Shown piece by piece: positions 17,277 through 24,801 of a stretch of 64,000 bases of DNA (the first letter of the stretch is position 1; each line of letters starts with the position of its first letter). The position numbers were made by a program, and so were the translations under genes. A model generated the notes under the pieces. That model ran no database searches and was not told the DNA's origin. It worked only from the letters and a program-made list of their open reading frames with translations. The DNA lies in NCBI RefSeq assembly GCF_002979865.1, contig NZ_PCPZ01000005.1:62001-126000 (forward strand), written 5' to 3'. The DNA comes from Arthrobacter sp. MYb214. Its GTDB lineage: Bacteria > Actinomycetota > Actinomycetes > Actinomycetales > Micrococcaceae.

Positions 17277-17633
17277 TCAGTCCTCGTGTGGGTCGGAAAT
17301 GCAAAAGACGATTCCGTAAGGATCGCGCATAATGGTCCAGCCAAAAGTGGGATCTTCGGTGTGGTCCTCAACGCGTGTTGCGCCAGCAGCCATGCAACGG
17401 GTGACTTCCTGCTCGCGGCTGGTGCTTGCTTCCAAGTCGAGATGAACCCGGTTCTTGCCGGCAGTGATCTCATCAACTTTTTGGAACCCCAACCGAGCGC
17501 TGAAGCCAGGGACGCTGATCATGGTGAACCCCGGGTACTGGCCCAGATATTTCCCGCCCAGAACAGCCCTCCACCAAGCCGAGGCAGCTTTCTCGTCAAG
17601 GGCATCAAGGGTGATCATTCCAATGTTCGCCAT
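17277..17633 (-). CDS. VOC-family protein
   Basis: A 118-residue glyoxalase-fold protein with LDEKAASAWWRAVLGG, RVHLDLEA (typical metal-ligand strand) and a closing MRDPYGIVFCI. It may be a resistance or lyase-type protein; substrate unknown. It is more like the Glyoxalase_6 group than a glyoxalase I. TACCTT lies 7 bases before the ATG on the coding strand (17646-17641 on the plus strand), suggesting a leaderless mRNA. First gene of the VOC-unknown-GNAT operon. Confidence 0.82.
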   Translation of the reverse strand: MANIGMITLDALDEKAASAWWRAVLGGKYLGQYPGFTMISVPGFSARLGFQKVDEITAGKNRVHLDLEASTSREQEVTRCMAAGATRVEDHTEDPTFGWTIMRDPYGIVFCISDPHED

Positions 17634-17721
17634 GCAGTCAAAGGTACCGGGAGTCTTCCTGCTTAGCTAGAGGTTGACTGCATTTCTGCCGCTGACTAGC
17701 GCACTTTCTAAGTGAAGAAAA

Positions 17722-17770
17722 GGGGCTTGCTTGGCCGGGACGGAAGTCCCGACCGAGCAAGCCCCTTTAT
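17722..17770. terminator. Strong terminator between clp-type gene and VOC operon
   Basis: GGGGCTTGCTTGG (17722-17734) pairs with the segment ending GAGCAAGCCCC (17755-17765), and an inner GGGAC/GTCCC stem extends it. Flanking AAAA on one side and TTTAT on the other make it functional for the Clp transcript arriving from 17784. Confidence 0.9.
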
Positions 17771-17783
17771 GGGCTATGCCGGC

Positions 17784-20342
17784 CTAGCTATCGAAGTAGT
17801 TTGGCGCGTGCTCGTTGTGAGCAGGTGGAGTCGGCATCTCGACTTTCTTCTGCACCTTCAGCATGCCAGCGGCGTAGTCCACCGAAACGGTGTCACCAGC
17901 GGCAAGCGAATCACTGATCAGCAGGTCGGCAATGGCATCCTGTACCTTCCGCTGTACCAGCCGGCGCAGCGGGCGAGCACCGAACTCGGGGTCGTAGCCT
18001 TCGTTTGCCAGCCACTGTACGGCAGCGTCGCTCACCTCCAGCTTCAGCTCCTGGTCCACCAAGCGAGCTTCGGTCTCGGCGATGACCAGCTTGACGATCT
18101 GGCCAATCTCGGACTGCGAGAGCTTGGAGAACAGCAGTACCTCGTCCAGCCGGTTCAGGAACTCTGGGCGCATGAACTCGCGTACCTTGCCCATGACCTT
18201 GGCCCGGATTTCTCCAGCCTCACTGGTGGCATTGGCGGAGGTGAAACCGAAGTTTCCGGCCTTGTTGGCCAAGTACTCGCCGCCGAGGTTGCTGGTCATC
18301 AGGATCAGCGTGTTGGAGAAATCGACAGTGCGCCCGGCTGAGTCGGTCAACCGGCCGTCATCGAGTACCTGCAGCAGCACGTTGAACACGTCCGGGTGAG
18401 CCTTCTCGATTTCATCGAGCAGCACGACCGAATACGGGTTGCGGCGGATCTTCTCGGTCAGCTGGCCGGGCTCGTCATGGCCGATGTACCCCGGAGGTGC
18501 TCCGATCAGGCGCGCCACGGTGTGCTTCTCACCGTATTCGCTCATATCGACTCGAACCAGCGATTCAGCCGAACCGAAGAGGTTTGCAGCCAGGGCCTTG
18601 GCCAGTTCGGTCTTTCCGACGCCGGTGGGACCCAGGAAAAGGAACGAGCCGATGGGGCGACCTGCTGGCGACATTCCGGTACGGTTGCGACGCACGGCGC
18701 GTGCCACAGCGGCAACGGCATCGTGCTGGCCGATGACCGAAGCATGCAGGGAATCTTCCAGCGAAGCCAAGCGTGCCTTGTCATCTCCCGAGATGCGCGA
18801 GGTGGGGATGCCGGTGGATCGGGAGATCACTTCCGAAATCTGCTTCTCATCCACTACCCGGGTGACCCCTGCATCGCCGGCCTCCTCAGCAGCCTTGATG
18901 CGCGCGGTCATCTCCACGATGTGGTCACGCCATGCGCCAGCTTCTTCGAATCGTTCCTCGCCGATAGCGCGTGACTTCTCACGCTCGGCGTCTACCAATT
19001 CGGCACGCAGGGACTGCACATCCTCGGCATCTCCGGCAGCGATGGACCGCCGGGCACCGGCGATATCGATCAAGTCGATGGCCTTGTCAGGAAGCTGGCG
19101 GTCGTTCAGGTAGCGGGCAGAGAGCGTCACCGCGGCCTTGAGCGCTTCGGGGGTGTACTGCACCTGGTGGTGATCCTCGTAGGATTCGCGCAGGCCGTCC
19201 AAAATGGCCAGTGCAGTTTTCTCCGACGGCTCGGCGACAGTAACCTTGCCGAAGCGCCGAGCCAGCGCGCTGTCCTTCTCCACCTTGCGGAACTCATCGA
19301 GCGTAGTGGCGCCGATCATGTGCAGCTCGCCACGCGCCAAACGCGGCTTGAGGATATTTGCGGCGTCCATATTGCCGGACTCGCCAGAGCCTGCACCGAC
19401 CAGCAGATGCATCTCATCGATGAATATCAGCACCTGCCCTTCGGCTGCGGCTACCTCGTCGAGCAGGCCGGTGAGCCGCTGCTCGAAATCTCCGCGGTAG
19501 CGGGTTCCGGCGAGCATGCCCGGAAGATCAATGGAGATCAAGGCCGCATTGCGCAGTTGGGCTGGTACCTGGTCATCGATGATGGCGCGGGCCAGGCCTT
19601 CGGCAATGGCGGTCTTGCCCACGCCGGCCTCGCCAATCAGCACAGGGTTGTTCTTGGTGCGACGGGCCAGGATTTCAATAACCTGATCCAGTTCCTCCTT
19701 GCGTCCGATCACCGGATCAATCTGGCCGTCGGAGGCCAGCAGGGTCAGATCGGTTCCGTAGCGTTCGAGCATGGACACGTCGGACTCGGAATCGGACTGG
19801 TTCTGGGTATCGTTTTGGCCACGCTGGGCCTGCTCCATGGCGGCTTGCTGCAAGGACTGGCTGGTGATGCCGTGCTGCGCCAGGAGCTGGCTGACCGGAG
19901 ATTCCGGGTTGAAAACGAAGGCCAGGAAAAGATGATCAGGATCGATGTAGGTCGAACCGTAGTTACGAGCAACCTGATAGGCGTCAAAGAGGCTGCGCTG
20001 AGCTGCCGACGATAGGTGGGATGGTTTCTCGCCCTTCTCCTGGGACTTGGGCATGCGCGCGATGGCATCTGCACTCAAAGCCTCGATGTCGATACCCATG
20101 GCGGTCAGGTGCTCGCCGACTGGTTCGGTGCGCAGCAGAGCCATCAGGAGGTGCAGGGAATCAATCTCGTCGTGGCCATGCTCCTGGGAAATCGCTGCCG
20201 CGGTGGCTACCGCTTCGTGGGTGCGGGCGGAAAGCAGGCGCGTGAGGTCGATGGGACGTGCTGCCTGGGCACGTGAAGACAGGAATCGAGAGAGGAATTC
20301 CTCAAACGAGCCATCTGACGGTGCGCCGAAAAATGCTGGCAA
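17784..20342 (-). CDS. Clp/Hsp100 AAA+ ATPase, ClpC-like
   Basis: An 852-residue unfoldase. It has two Clp_N repeats (about 35-170), AAA1 with Walker A GEAGVGKT (237-244) and Walker B FIDEMH, then a short linker with a UVR-like coiled segment (about 452-486) rather than the long ClpB middle domain. AAA2 has Walker A GPTGVGKT (571-578). An FGF tripeptide (698-700) sits where ClpC/ClpA carry the ClpP-docking loop, so protease partnership is possible. The N terminus has an extra 30-residue extension. The TTG start follows AGGAGG. The HAIR box upstream points to heat-shock control by HspR. Confidence 0.9.
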   Translation of the reverse strand: MPAFFGAPSDGSFEEFLSRFLSSRAQAARPIDLTRLLSARTHEAVATAAAISQEHGHDEIDSLHLLMALLRTEPVGEHLTAMGIDIEALSADAIARMPKSQEKGEKPSHLSSAAQRSLFDAYQVARNYGSTYIDPDHLFLAFVFNPESPVSQLLAQHGITSQSLQQAAMEQAQRGQNDTQNQSDSESDVSMLERYGTDLTLLASDGQIDPVIGRKEELDQVIEILARRTKNNPVLIGEAGVGKTAIAEGLARAIIDDQVPAQLRNAALISIDLPGMLAGTRYRGDFEQRLTGLLDEVAAAEGQVLIFIDEMHLLVGAGSGESGNMDAANILKPRLARGELHMIGATTLDEFRKVEKDSALARRFGKVTVAEPSEKTALAILDGLRESYEDHHQVQYTPEALKAAVTLSARYLNDRQLPDKAIDLIDIAGARRSIAAGDAEDVQSLRAELVDAEREKSRAIGEERFEEAGAWRDHIVEMTARIKAAEEAGDAGVTRVVDEKQISEVISRSTGIPTSRISGDDKARLASLEDSLHASVIGQHDAVAAVARAVRRNRTGMSPAGRPIGSFLFLGPTGVGKTELAKALAANLFGSAESLVRVDMSEYGEKHTVARLIGAPPGYIGHDEPGQLTEKIRRNPYSVVLLDEIEKAHPDVFNVLLQVLDDGRLTDSAGRTVDFSNTLILMTSNLGGEYLANKAGNFGFTSANATSEAGEIRAKVMGKVREFMRPEFLNRLDEVLLFSKLSQSEIGQIVKLVIAETEARLVDQELKLEVSDAAVQWLANEGYDPEFGARPLRRLVQRKVQDAIADLLISDSLAAGDTVSVDYAAGMLKVQKKVEMPTPPAHNEHAPNYFDS

Positions 20343-20361
20343 GTGAGCCTCCTAATAGAAA

Positions 20362-20382
20362 CTTGAGCGGTCTATGCTCATG
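20362..20382 (-). promoter_or_regulatory. HAIR-like operator (HspR binding site)
   Basis: CTTGAGC-N7-GCTCATG matches the HAIR consensus CTTGAGT-N7-ACTCAAG at 11 of 14 positions with exact spacing. It ends about 20 bases before the Clp start, over the predicted transcription start. Confidence 0.72.
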
Positions 20383-20385
20383 TTC

Positions 20386-20411
20386 AACGCATATGGCGCG
20401 CAGATATTCCC
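20386..20411 (-). promoter_or_regulatory. SigH/SigR-like promoter of the Clp gene
   Basis: On the minus strand GGGAAT (20411-20406) is followed after 17 bases by GTT (20388-20386). This fits the GGAAT-N17/18-GTT promoters of actinobacterial oxidative/heat-stress sigma factors. The start point would fall inside the HAIR box. Confidence 0.5.
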
Positions 20412-20471
20412 GAACCAGCCGGGCAAGGTGTCAAAGAGGTTGACTTCACACTAATAGCTGGAAAGCAGGCG

Positions 20472-21146
20472 CTAGTCTTTCGGGATTTCGATAAGGCCCA
20501 TACGCGCGGCCGCAACCAGGGCCTGGACCCGATCGCGAACATTCAGCTTAACGAAAATCTTCGCCATATGGGTTTTAACCGTGGTTTCGGAAATAGTCAG
20601 AGTTCTTGAAATCTCGGTATTGTTTAGCCCGCGTGCGAGCAGTTTTAGAATCTCGAATTCCCGATTGGTAATTCCCAAGTCATAGGCCAGTTCTTGAATG
20701 TCTTGGGAATTATCCCGGTAAGCTTCGCGAACCGCAGAAACTAGATCAGAAGAAACCGACGGGGAAATGGCTGCAGTTCCTTGGTGAACGGCATGGATCG
20801 CATGAATAATTTCATCTGGTTCAGAGTCTTTTACCAAGTATCCGCTGGCCCCAGCGGTCAGTACCGGAACCAGATAGTCGTCCGAAGAAAAGGCGGTAAT
20901 GGCAAGCACTGAGGGGCTGTCTTCGGCAGATTTGATTGCTTTAGTAGCGCTAACCCCGTCCATTATCGGCATCTGCAAATCCATGAGCACAACGTCCACT
21001 TGATTGCCGCTGCAATACTCGACGGCGGCCTGTCCATTTTCAACAGAATTAACCGTTACAATTCCGGGGTCTGTTGCTAGGATTGTGCCCAACGCATGCC
21101 GAATTAGAGGTTCATCATCGACAATAAGGACCTTTATTTGTTCCAT
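20472..21146 (-). CDS. NarL/FixJ-type response regulator
   Basis: A 224-residue regulator. The receiver domain (about 4-120) has the acidic pocket VDDE and phospho-acceptor Asp56 (LMDLQMP), with Lys in KDSEPD. A LuxR-type HTH follows at about 155-218 (LTISETTVKTHMAKIFVKL). The ATG at 21146 is preceded by AGAGGA; an upstream in-frame ATG lacks a ribosome-binding site. It is divergent from the peptide and histidine-kinase genes across an 84-bp promoter region, and is the natural partner of the HisKA_3 kinase at 21460. Confidence 0.92.
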   Translation of the reverse strand: MEQIKVLIVDDEPLIRHALGTILATDPGIVTVNSVENGQAAVEYCSGNQVDVVLMDLQMPIMDGVSATKAIKSAEDSPSVLAITAFSSDDYLVPVLTAGASGYLVKDSEPDEIIHAIHAVHQGTAAISPSVSSDLVSAVREAYRDNSQDIQELAYDLGITNREFEILKLLARGLNNTEISRTLTISETTVKTHMAKIFVKLNVRDRVQALVAAARMGLIEIPKD

Positions 21147-21180
21147 CTGATTCCTCTGATTCGATGCGGGTGGCCTCATG

Positions 21181-21208
21181 TTGGCCTGTTCACCTGAAAG
21201 TATATAAG
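21181..21208 (+). promoter_or_regulatory. Promoter of the small peptide gene
   Basis: TTGGCC (21181-21186) and TATAAG (21203-21208) are separated by 16 bp and lie 22 bp before the peptide ATG. On the opposite strand TATACT (21204-21199) could serve the response regulator, so the two promoters would overlap. Confidence 0.5.
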
Positions 21209-21230
21209 TTGATCTGATGTGGAGTTTGTT

Positions 21231-21413
21231 ATGAAGGGTTTGAAAATGCTGGCCGTAGCAGCATTAGTTCTGGCACCATTGACCGCCGTGGCAGCTCCTG
21301 CATCTGCCGCGAGCTCTCCAGCCTCCAGCAGTGGCAACGTTGCTACTCCTGCTGGCTTTGGCTCAGCCTTCTCGGAGTGGTTCTGCAAACGCTACGGCGT
21401 CGCCTGCCCATAA
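21231..21413 (+). CDS. Secreted small peptide precursor with Cys-x6-Cys C terminus
   Basis: A 60-residue precursor. Basic N terminus (MKGLK), hydrophobic core (about 6-22), and a signal-peptidase-like A-S-A site at 24-26. The predicted mature part is about 34 residues: Ser/Ala/Gly-rich, then WFCKRYGVACP at the C terminus with Cys52 and Cys59, which could form a disulfide ring. GTGGAG precedes the ATG at about 7 bases; a GTG four codons upstream is less likely. It lies between a divergent response regulator and a co-directional membrane kinase (46 bp downstream), so I infer a signalling peptide. No family recognised. Confidence 0.75.
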   Translation: MKGLKMLAVAALVLAPLTAVAAPASAASSPASSSGNVATPAGFGSAFSEWFCKRYGVACP

Positions 21414-21459
21414 CGCGGTTTATTTGACTTGATCATCTGAGCCGGGAATTATTCGGCAT

Positions 21460-22644
21460 ATGAATGGACGACTAAAGGACACCCTGACCAAGCTCTTCGC
21501 TGGTCGGGGTGTCATTGTTTGGACTGGTATTGCGGTTCTGATCGCGGTTTCCAGTAGCGAGTTCGTGACTCTGCTGGAAGACGGATTTAGTGGTTCGTCG
21601 GATATTTCGGTTCGAGGCGCGTTGCTCGGCGTTGGACTGTGCGCAATTCTTGCGCTTGGTCTTCGCTGGGTTGCCGTATCCGTCGGATTGTTTGTGGCAG
21701 TTGCCTATTTCTTCCTCACGGACGGCGCCTTGTTCTTCTGGACTGTCGTTTCATTCATGATTTTTTCGGCGCTGGCAGCTACGGCCAGTGCCATGAGTGT
21801 TAGGGCCTTATTCCTAACCTTGTCCGCAGCGTGGATGGTGCAGTTCGGCGTCCAGTCCGGGCAAGACGCGGTTCTGCTTGTCGGGATTGCCCCGTTGACG
21901 GCGATGGCGTTCTTCTTAACGAGGAATATTTACTTGCTGCGCGAGAAGAACGAGCTCGCTCTTCGGCAAATGCATACGGTCAAAGAGCAGACTCGTCTTG
22001 CTGTCGACCGGGAGCGAAAGAACATTGCCCGGGATCTGCACGATATTGTCGCGCATGACATCACGGTCGTGGCCATGCAGTCGAAGGCCGCGAAATTCGC
22101 AAACGATGGGCAGAAGGCCCTCGAAGCTCTGGATGTCATCGCCAAACTGAGTACTGAGACTTTGCACGATTTACGCCTGATGCTCAATGTCCTGAGGGCT
22201 GATGGGACCATGGCAGATCCCTCGTCCCAGGGCATTGATAAGCCGGCCGCTACTACTGTTTACGCGCTTCAGGGTGCAGAACTTTTCGTTCAGAGGCTAA
22301 AAGAGGCAAATTTCGAGGTGAGCTCCACCACTGACGAGAAAATTTCCGAATTGCCCCGTTCTGCACAGACTGCGATTTATCGGGTCATGCAAGAAGGTAC
22401 AACAAATGTGATAAAGCACGGTGCCTTGGGCGGGAAGTGCACCTTCGAACTCACGGTCCAAGGGGCAGAGGGTATCCTGGAAATTACTAATCAGATGGGG
22501 AATTTCGACAAGAAGGCGAGTGGGTTGCCCGAAGGCGGGACAGGCCTGATTGGCATGGGTGACAGGATGCGTGCATTTGGTGGAAAGTTTGCAACCAGTT
22601 CCGAAAACGGTGTTTGGGCACTGCGCGCAAGCATCCCGTTCTGA
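21460..22644 (+). CDS. Membrane sensor histidine kinase (HisKA_3/NarX-DesK type)
   Basis: A 394-residue kinase with about five or six transmembrane helices in residues 17-160 and almost no extracytoplasmic domain, an arrangement common for kinases that sense peptides or membrane state. A coiled linker (161-185) leads to the HisKA_3 dimerisation helix with phospho-acceptor His194 (IARDLHDIVAHD). The HATPase has N-box QEGTTNVIKHG and G-box GTGLIGMGDRMRAFGG. It probably phosphorylates the divergent response regulator at 20472. Co-directional with the peptide gene and likely co-transcribed. No terminator seen directly after it. Confidence 0.9.
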   Translation: MNGRLKDTLTKLFAGRGVIVWTGIAVLIAVSSSEFVTLLEDGFSGSSDISVRGALLGVGLCAILALGLRWVAVSVGLFVAVAYFFLTDGALFFWTVVSFMIFSALAATASAMSVRALFLTLSAAWMVQFGVQSGQDAVLLVGIAPLTAMAFFLTRNIYLLREKNELALRQMHTVKEQTRLAVDRERKNIARDLHDIVAHDITVVAMQSKAAKFANDGQKALEALDVIAKLSTETLHDLRLMLNVLRADGTMADPSSQGIDKPAATTVYALQGAELFVQRLKEANFEVSSTTDEKISELPRSAQTAIYRVMQEGTTNVIKHGALGGKCTFELTVQGAEGILEITNQMGNFDKKASGLPEGGTGLIGMGDRMRAFGGKFATSSENGVWALRASIPF

Positions 22645-23212
22645 CCCCTACCCTCCTACTAAAGTATGATTTCGGATTTTCGCAGGACGCGATAAGTTAG
22701 ACATGTATCGGTGAAGACCGATCACCGGGAAGGTACTTGGTGGTGTTTTGCGAGTGGCATCACTAAGGATCCGAGGGTGATTAAAAGGTACGTTGCATTG
22801 CGTAAACGGACTGATCTTTCATCGGCGCTGTGCCCCCATCGCACGCCGTTGTCTGTCAGTAATGCAACGTACCTTTTATAACTTAAACCCAGCCCGTGTT
22901 TCTGCGTTCTGCCTCACACCTCAGGTCGGAATGGGCCTGCGTGGCGGGGTGTTGCGCCTATGGAGAGCATTTCCTGTCTGGGAAGCGAGCGCGCATGAGT
23001 ACCCAGGCAGATACGGTTGTTTGGCAACAATAAGGCCTGGCCGTGGAGCCTAAGGGCGGCTTTGATAGCAAGACGGCAGATGCTGCGATCAACGCAGAAG
23101 CAACCGCAGATTCTTTGGCCGTGAAGGCCGGCGAACCAAGCGGGGCCCATGGTTCGATCGCCTGCCGTGGCACGACGCCGAGCTGGCCACGCGCATCGGC
23201 TAGTCGATGAAT
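22645..23212. other. Gene-poor region with degenerate coding traces
   Basis: No supported gene in about 570 bp. It includes the hairpin ATCGGT-GAAG-ACCGAT (22707-22722), the 97-bp inverted-repeat element (22782-22878), and a frame from about 23044 to 23203 (Ala-rich, starting EPKGGFDSKTADA) that looks like a remnant but has no start signal and no recognised relative. Short frames on the other strand are equally unsupported. Confidence 0.4.
22782..22878. repeat. 97-bp element with perfect 18-bp terminal inverted repeats
   Basis: TAAAAGGTACGTTGCATT (22782-22799) is repeated exactly in inverse at 22861-22878. The 61-base interior holds further nested pairs: ACTGA/TCAGT (22810-22814/22856-22860), CGGC/GCCG (22823-22826/22845-22848) and GTGC/GCAC (22830-22833/22841-22844). 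It could be a miniature transposable element or the gene of a long structured RNA. No flanking duplication beyond TA. Confidence 0.75.
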
Positions 23213-23264
23213 CAACGGCAAAGGGTGCGAGAACTCGAATTAGCTCTCGCACCCTTTGCCGTTG
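23213..23264 (-). terminator. Strong hairpin terminator after the 401-residue gene
   Basis: CAACGGCAAAGGGTGCGAGA (23213-23232) and its exact complement (23245-23264) form a 20-bp perfect stem with a 12-base loop, 9 bp past the stop at 23273. Confidence 0.88.
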
Positions 23265-23272
23265 CTGGTGGT

Positions 23273-24478
23273 CTAAACCTCGGAAGCCTCTGCCTCTTGG
23301 GTGTCTTTCAAAACATGATCAGAGACCTTGGCCAGCGCTCGTTCCAGTGAAGAGCGCAAGACCACAGGAATCGTGATCTCGTCATTAATCTCGACAAGGC
23401 CTTCGCGTTCAAAGACGCGCAGCAGGGACTCGACCTGGGGGACAACCTCCTCAAGGCTGGCAATCAGGTGATGCTGCTCGGCGGGAAGGTCATCTTCGGT
23501 CGGAACTTGCAACGCGAACTCGGCACGTGGCGGTGTCGATGATGCGGCATTGCTCAACACGCCGGCCACCATCTCGGCGATCTGCGCCTTGCCCGGCTGC
23601 TCCAAGGTGTTGATCAGGATGTGCGAGTAGAGAACCTCTGCAATCAGCTCCTTGACCAAGCGGGCGCCTTGTCCGCTGGATGCCAGCAGCGCATCGCTGA
23701 GCGACTCGGTTGGGGTTGCGTTCGGTTCCTGGTAGCGCAGCATGGCCGTGCCGATCAGGGCGTCCCAGTATGCCGATAGGCGTGGAATGTCGGCCAGCGA
23801 AGAAACGGCAGTGCCGTCTTCCGGCTCCCACTGGGCATCCTCTGGAACGCCGGCGGATTCATCGACCTTGACGAACAGGCCCAGCGCGCTGGCCGCATCC
23901 TGCAGCGTATCGCCGGTGAGTACGCCAGCTGGGGTGGTCGGCTTGCCTTCGCCAACCCAGCTGATCAACTCGCGAGCCGCAAAAACGAAGGGCATCGCTT
24001 CGAGGCTGCCGTTGGCCTCATCATCTTCGAGATAAGGTGCCACGATGGGTGAATCGCCAGCCATGCGGGAGAGGAATTCGAAAGTCTGCTTGAAGTCATC
24101 CACGCTTCCGCCGAAATTAGCGGTCGTGCCCAGGAAAGTCAGGTAATGCTTGAGGATCGCAGCGCTGGCTTCCGAAACTTCCTTGCCCAGCGACGTCAAG
24201 TGGCCCAGCTGTTCACCCAGAATCGTCGGATCCAGGGTTTTGACGTCAACGCTCTGGCGCAACTGGGCATGCACGGTCAGCAGGGTAGTGAGCCCTTCGA
24301 GCGCTGCGCGGGTCTCGCTGGCTGCCTGGCCCTCTTCGTGGAAGTGGCGGAAGAGCGAGGACTTGAATGGCTGAAGAGCTTGGCGCACTTCAGATTCAAA
24401 AGGCACGCTGCTGGCGCCGGAACGGCGGGCTGGATGACCCTGGGCAGGCTTCTTCTTGGCTGGTTTACGTGAGGCCAT
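23273..24478 (-). CDS. Conserved protein of unknown function, 401 residues
   Basis: The N terminus (1-25) is Lys/Arg/Pro-rich, and the rest is mostly acidic and helical. Long amphipathic stretches (about 45-125, 330-390) could form helical bundles. No transmembrane segment, signal peptide or recognised catalytic motif. The C terminus is acidic (TQEAEASEV). The ATG at 24478 has only a distant AAGGA. It is monocistronic with a strong terminator. Codon use looks native. I do not recognise the family. Confidence 0.75.
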   Translation of the reverse strand: MASRKPAKKKPAQGHPARRSGASSVPFESEVRQALQPFKSSLFRHFHEEGQAASETRAALEGLTTLLTVHAQLRQSVDVKTLDPTILGEQLGHLTSLGKEVSEASAAILKHYLTFLGTTANFGGSVDDFKQTFEFLSRMAGDSPIVAPYLEDDEANGSLEAMPFVFAARELISWVGEGKPTTPAGVLTGDTLQDAASALGLFVKVDESAGVPEDAQWEPEDGTAVSSLADIPRLSAYWDALIGTAMLRYQEPNATPTESLSDALLASSGQGARLVKELIAEVLYSHILINTLEQPGKAQIAEMVAGVLSNAASSTPPRAEFALQVPTEDDLPAEQHHLIASLEEVVPQVESLLRVFEREGLVEINDEITIPVVLRSSLERALAKVSDHVLKDTQEAEASEV

Positions 24479-24801
24479 GAGTGTGGTGCAGTTCCTTAGA
24501 AATGGCTGATCGGCGGGATTGGTAATTCGCTTCTCTCCAGTCTACGCAGGACGCGCTGGAGGCGAAGTTCCCGATGGGCGATAGTGATGCAGCCTCTGGG
24601 GAAAGTGCCCGTACGGGAGGAAGTACTTGTTGAAAGTTCGGAATAGGCAATCATTTACCGCAAGAAACACGAACCTCCTGCCGGTGTGGTGGCGCTCACC
24701 GTCGAATCGTCAGGACGCGTTGATTTTCCCTGGGGATCGCGCGACAGTGAAGACATGCGGGCTCGTGTGGAGAGGCCGTCGAAATGCTAGGAGAGTGGAT
24801 C
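24479..24801. other. Intergenic region upstream of the DadA-like gene
   Basis: 323 bp between two divergent genes; no gene seen. TTGAAA at 24630-24635 is a possible -35 element, but no convincing -10 follows at the right distance. The final 20 bp contain the AGGAGAG ribosome-binding site of the next gene. Confidence 0.45.

Noticed and set aside
22958-23221. An 87-codon minus-strand frame in the gene-poor region
   Set aside because: No start signal and no recognised similarity; likely chance in G+C-rich DNA.
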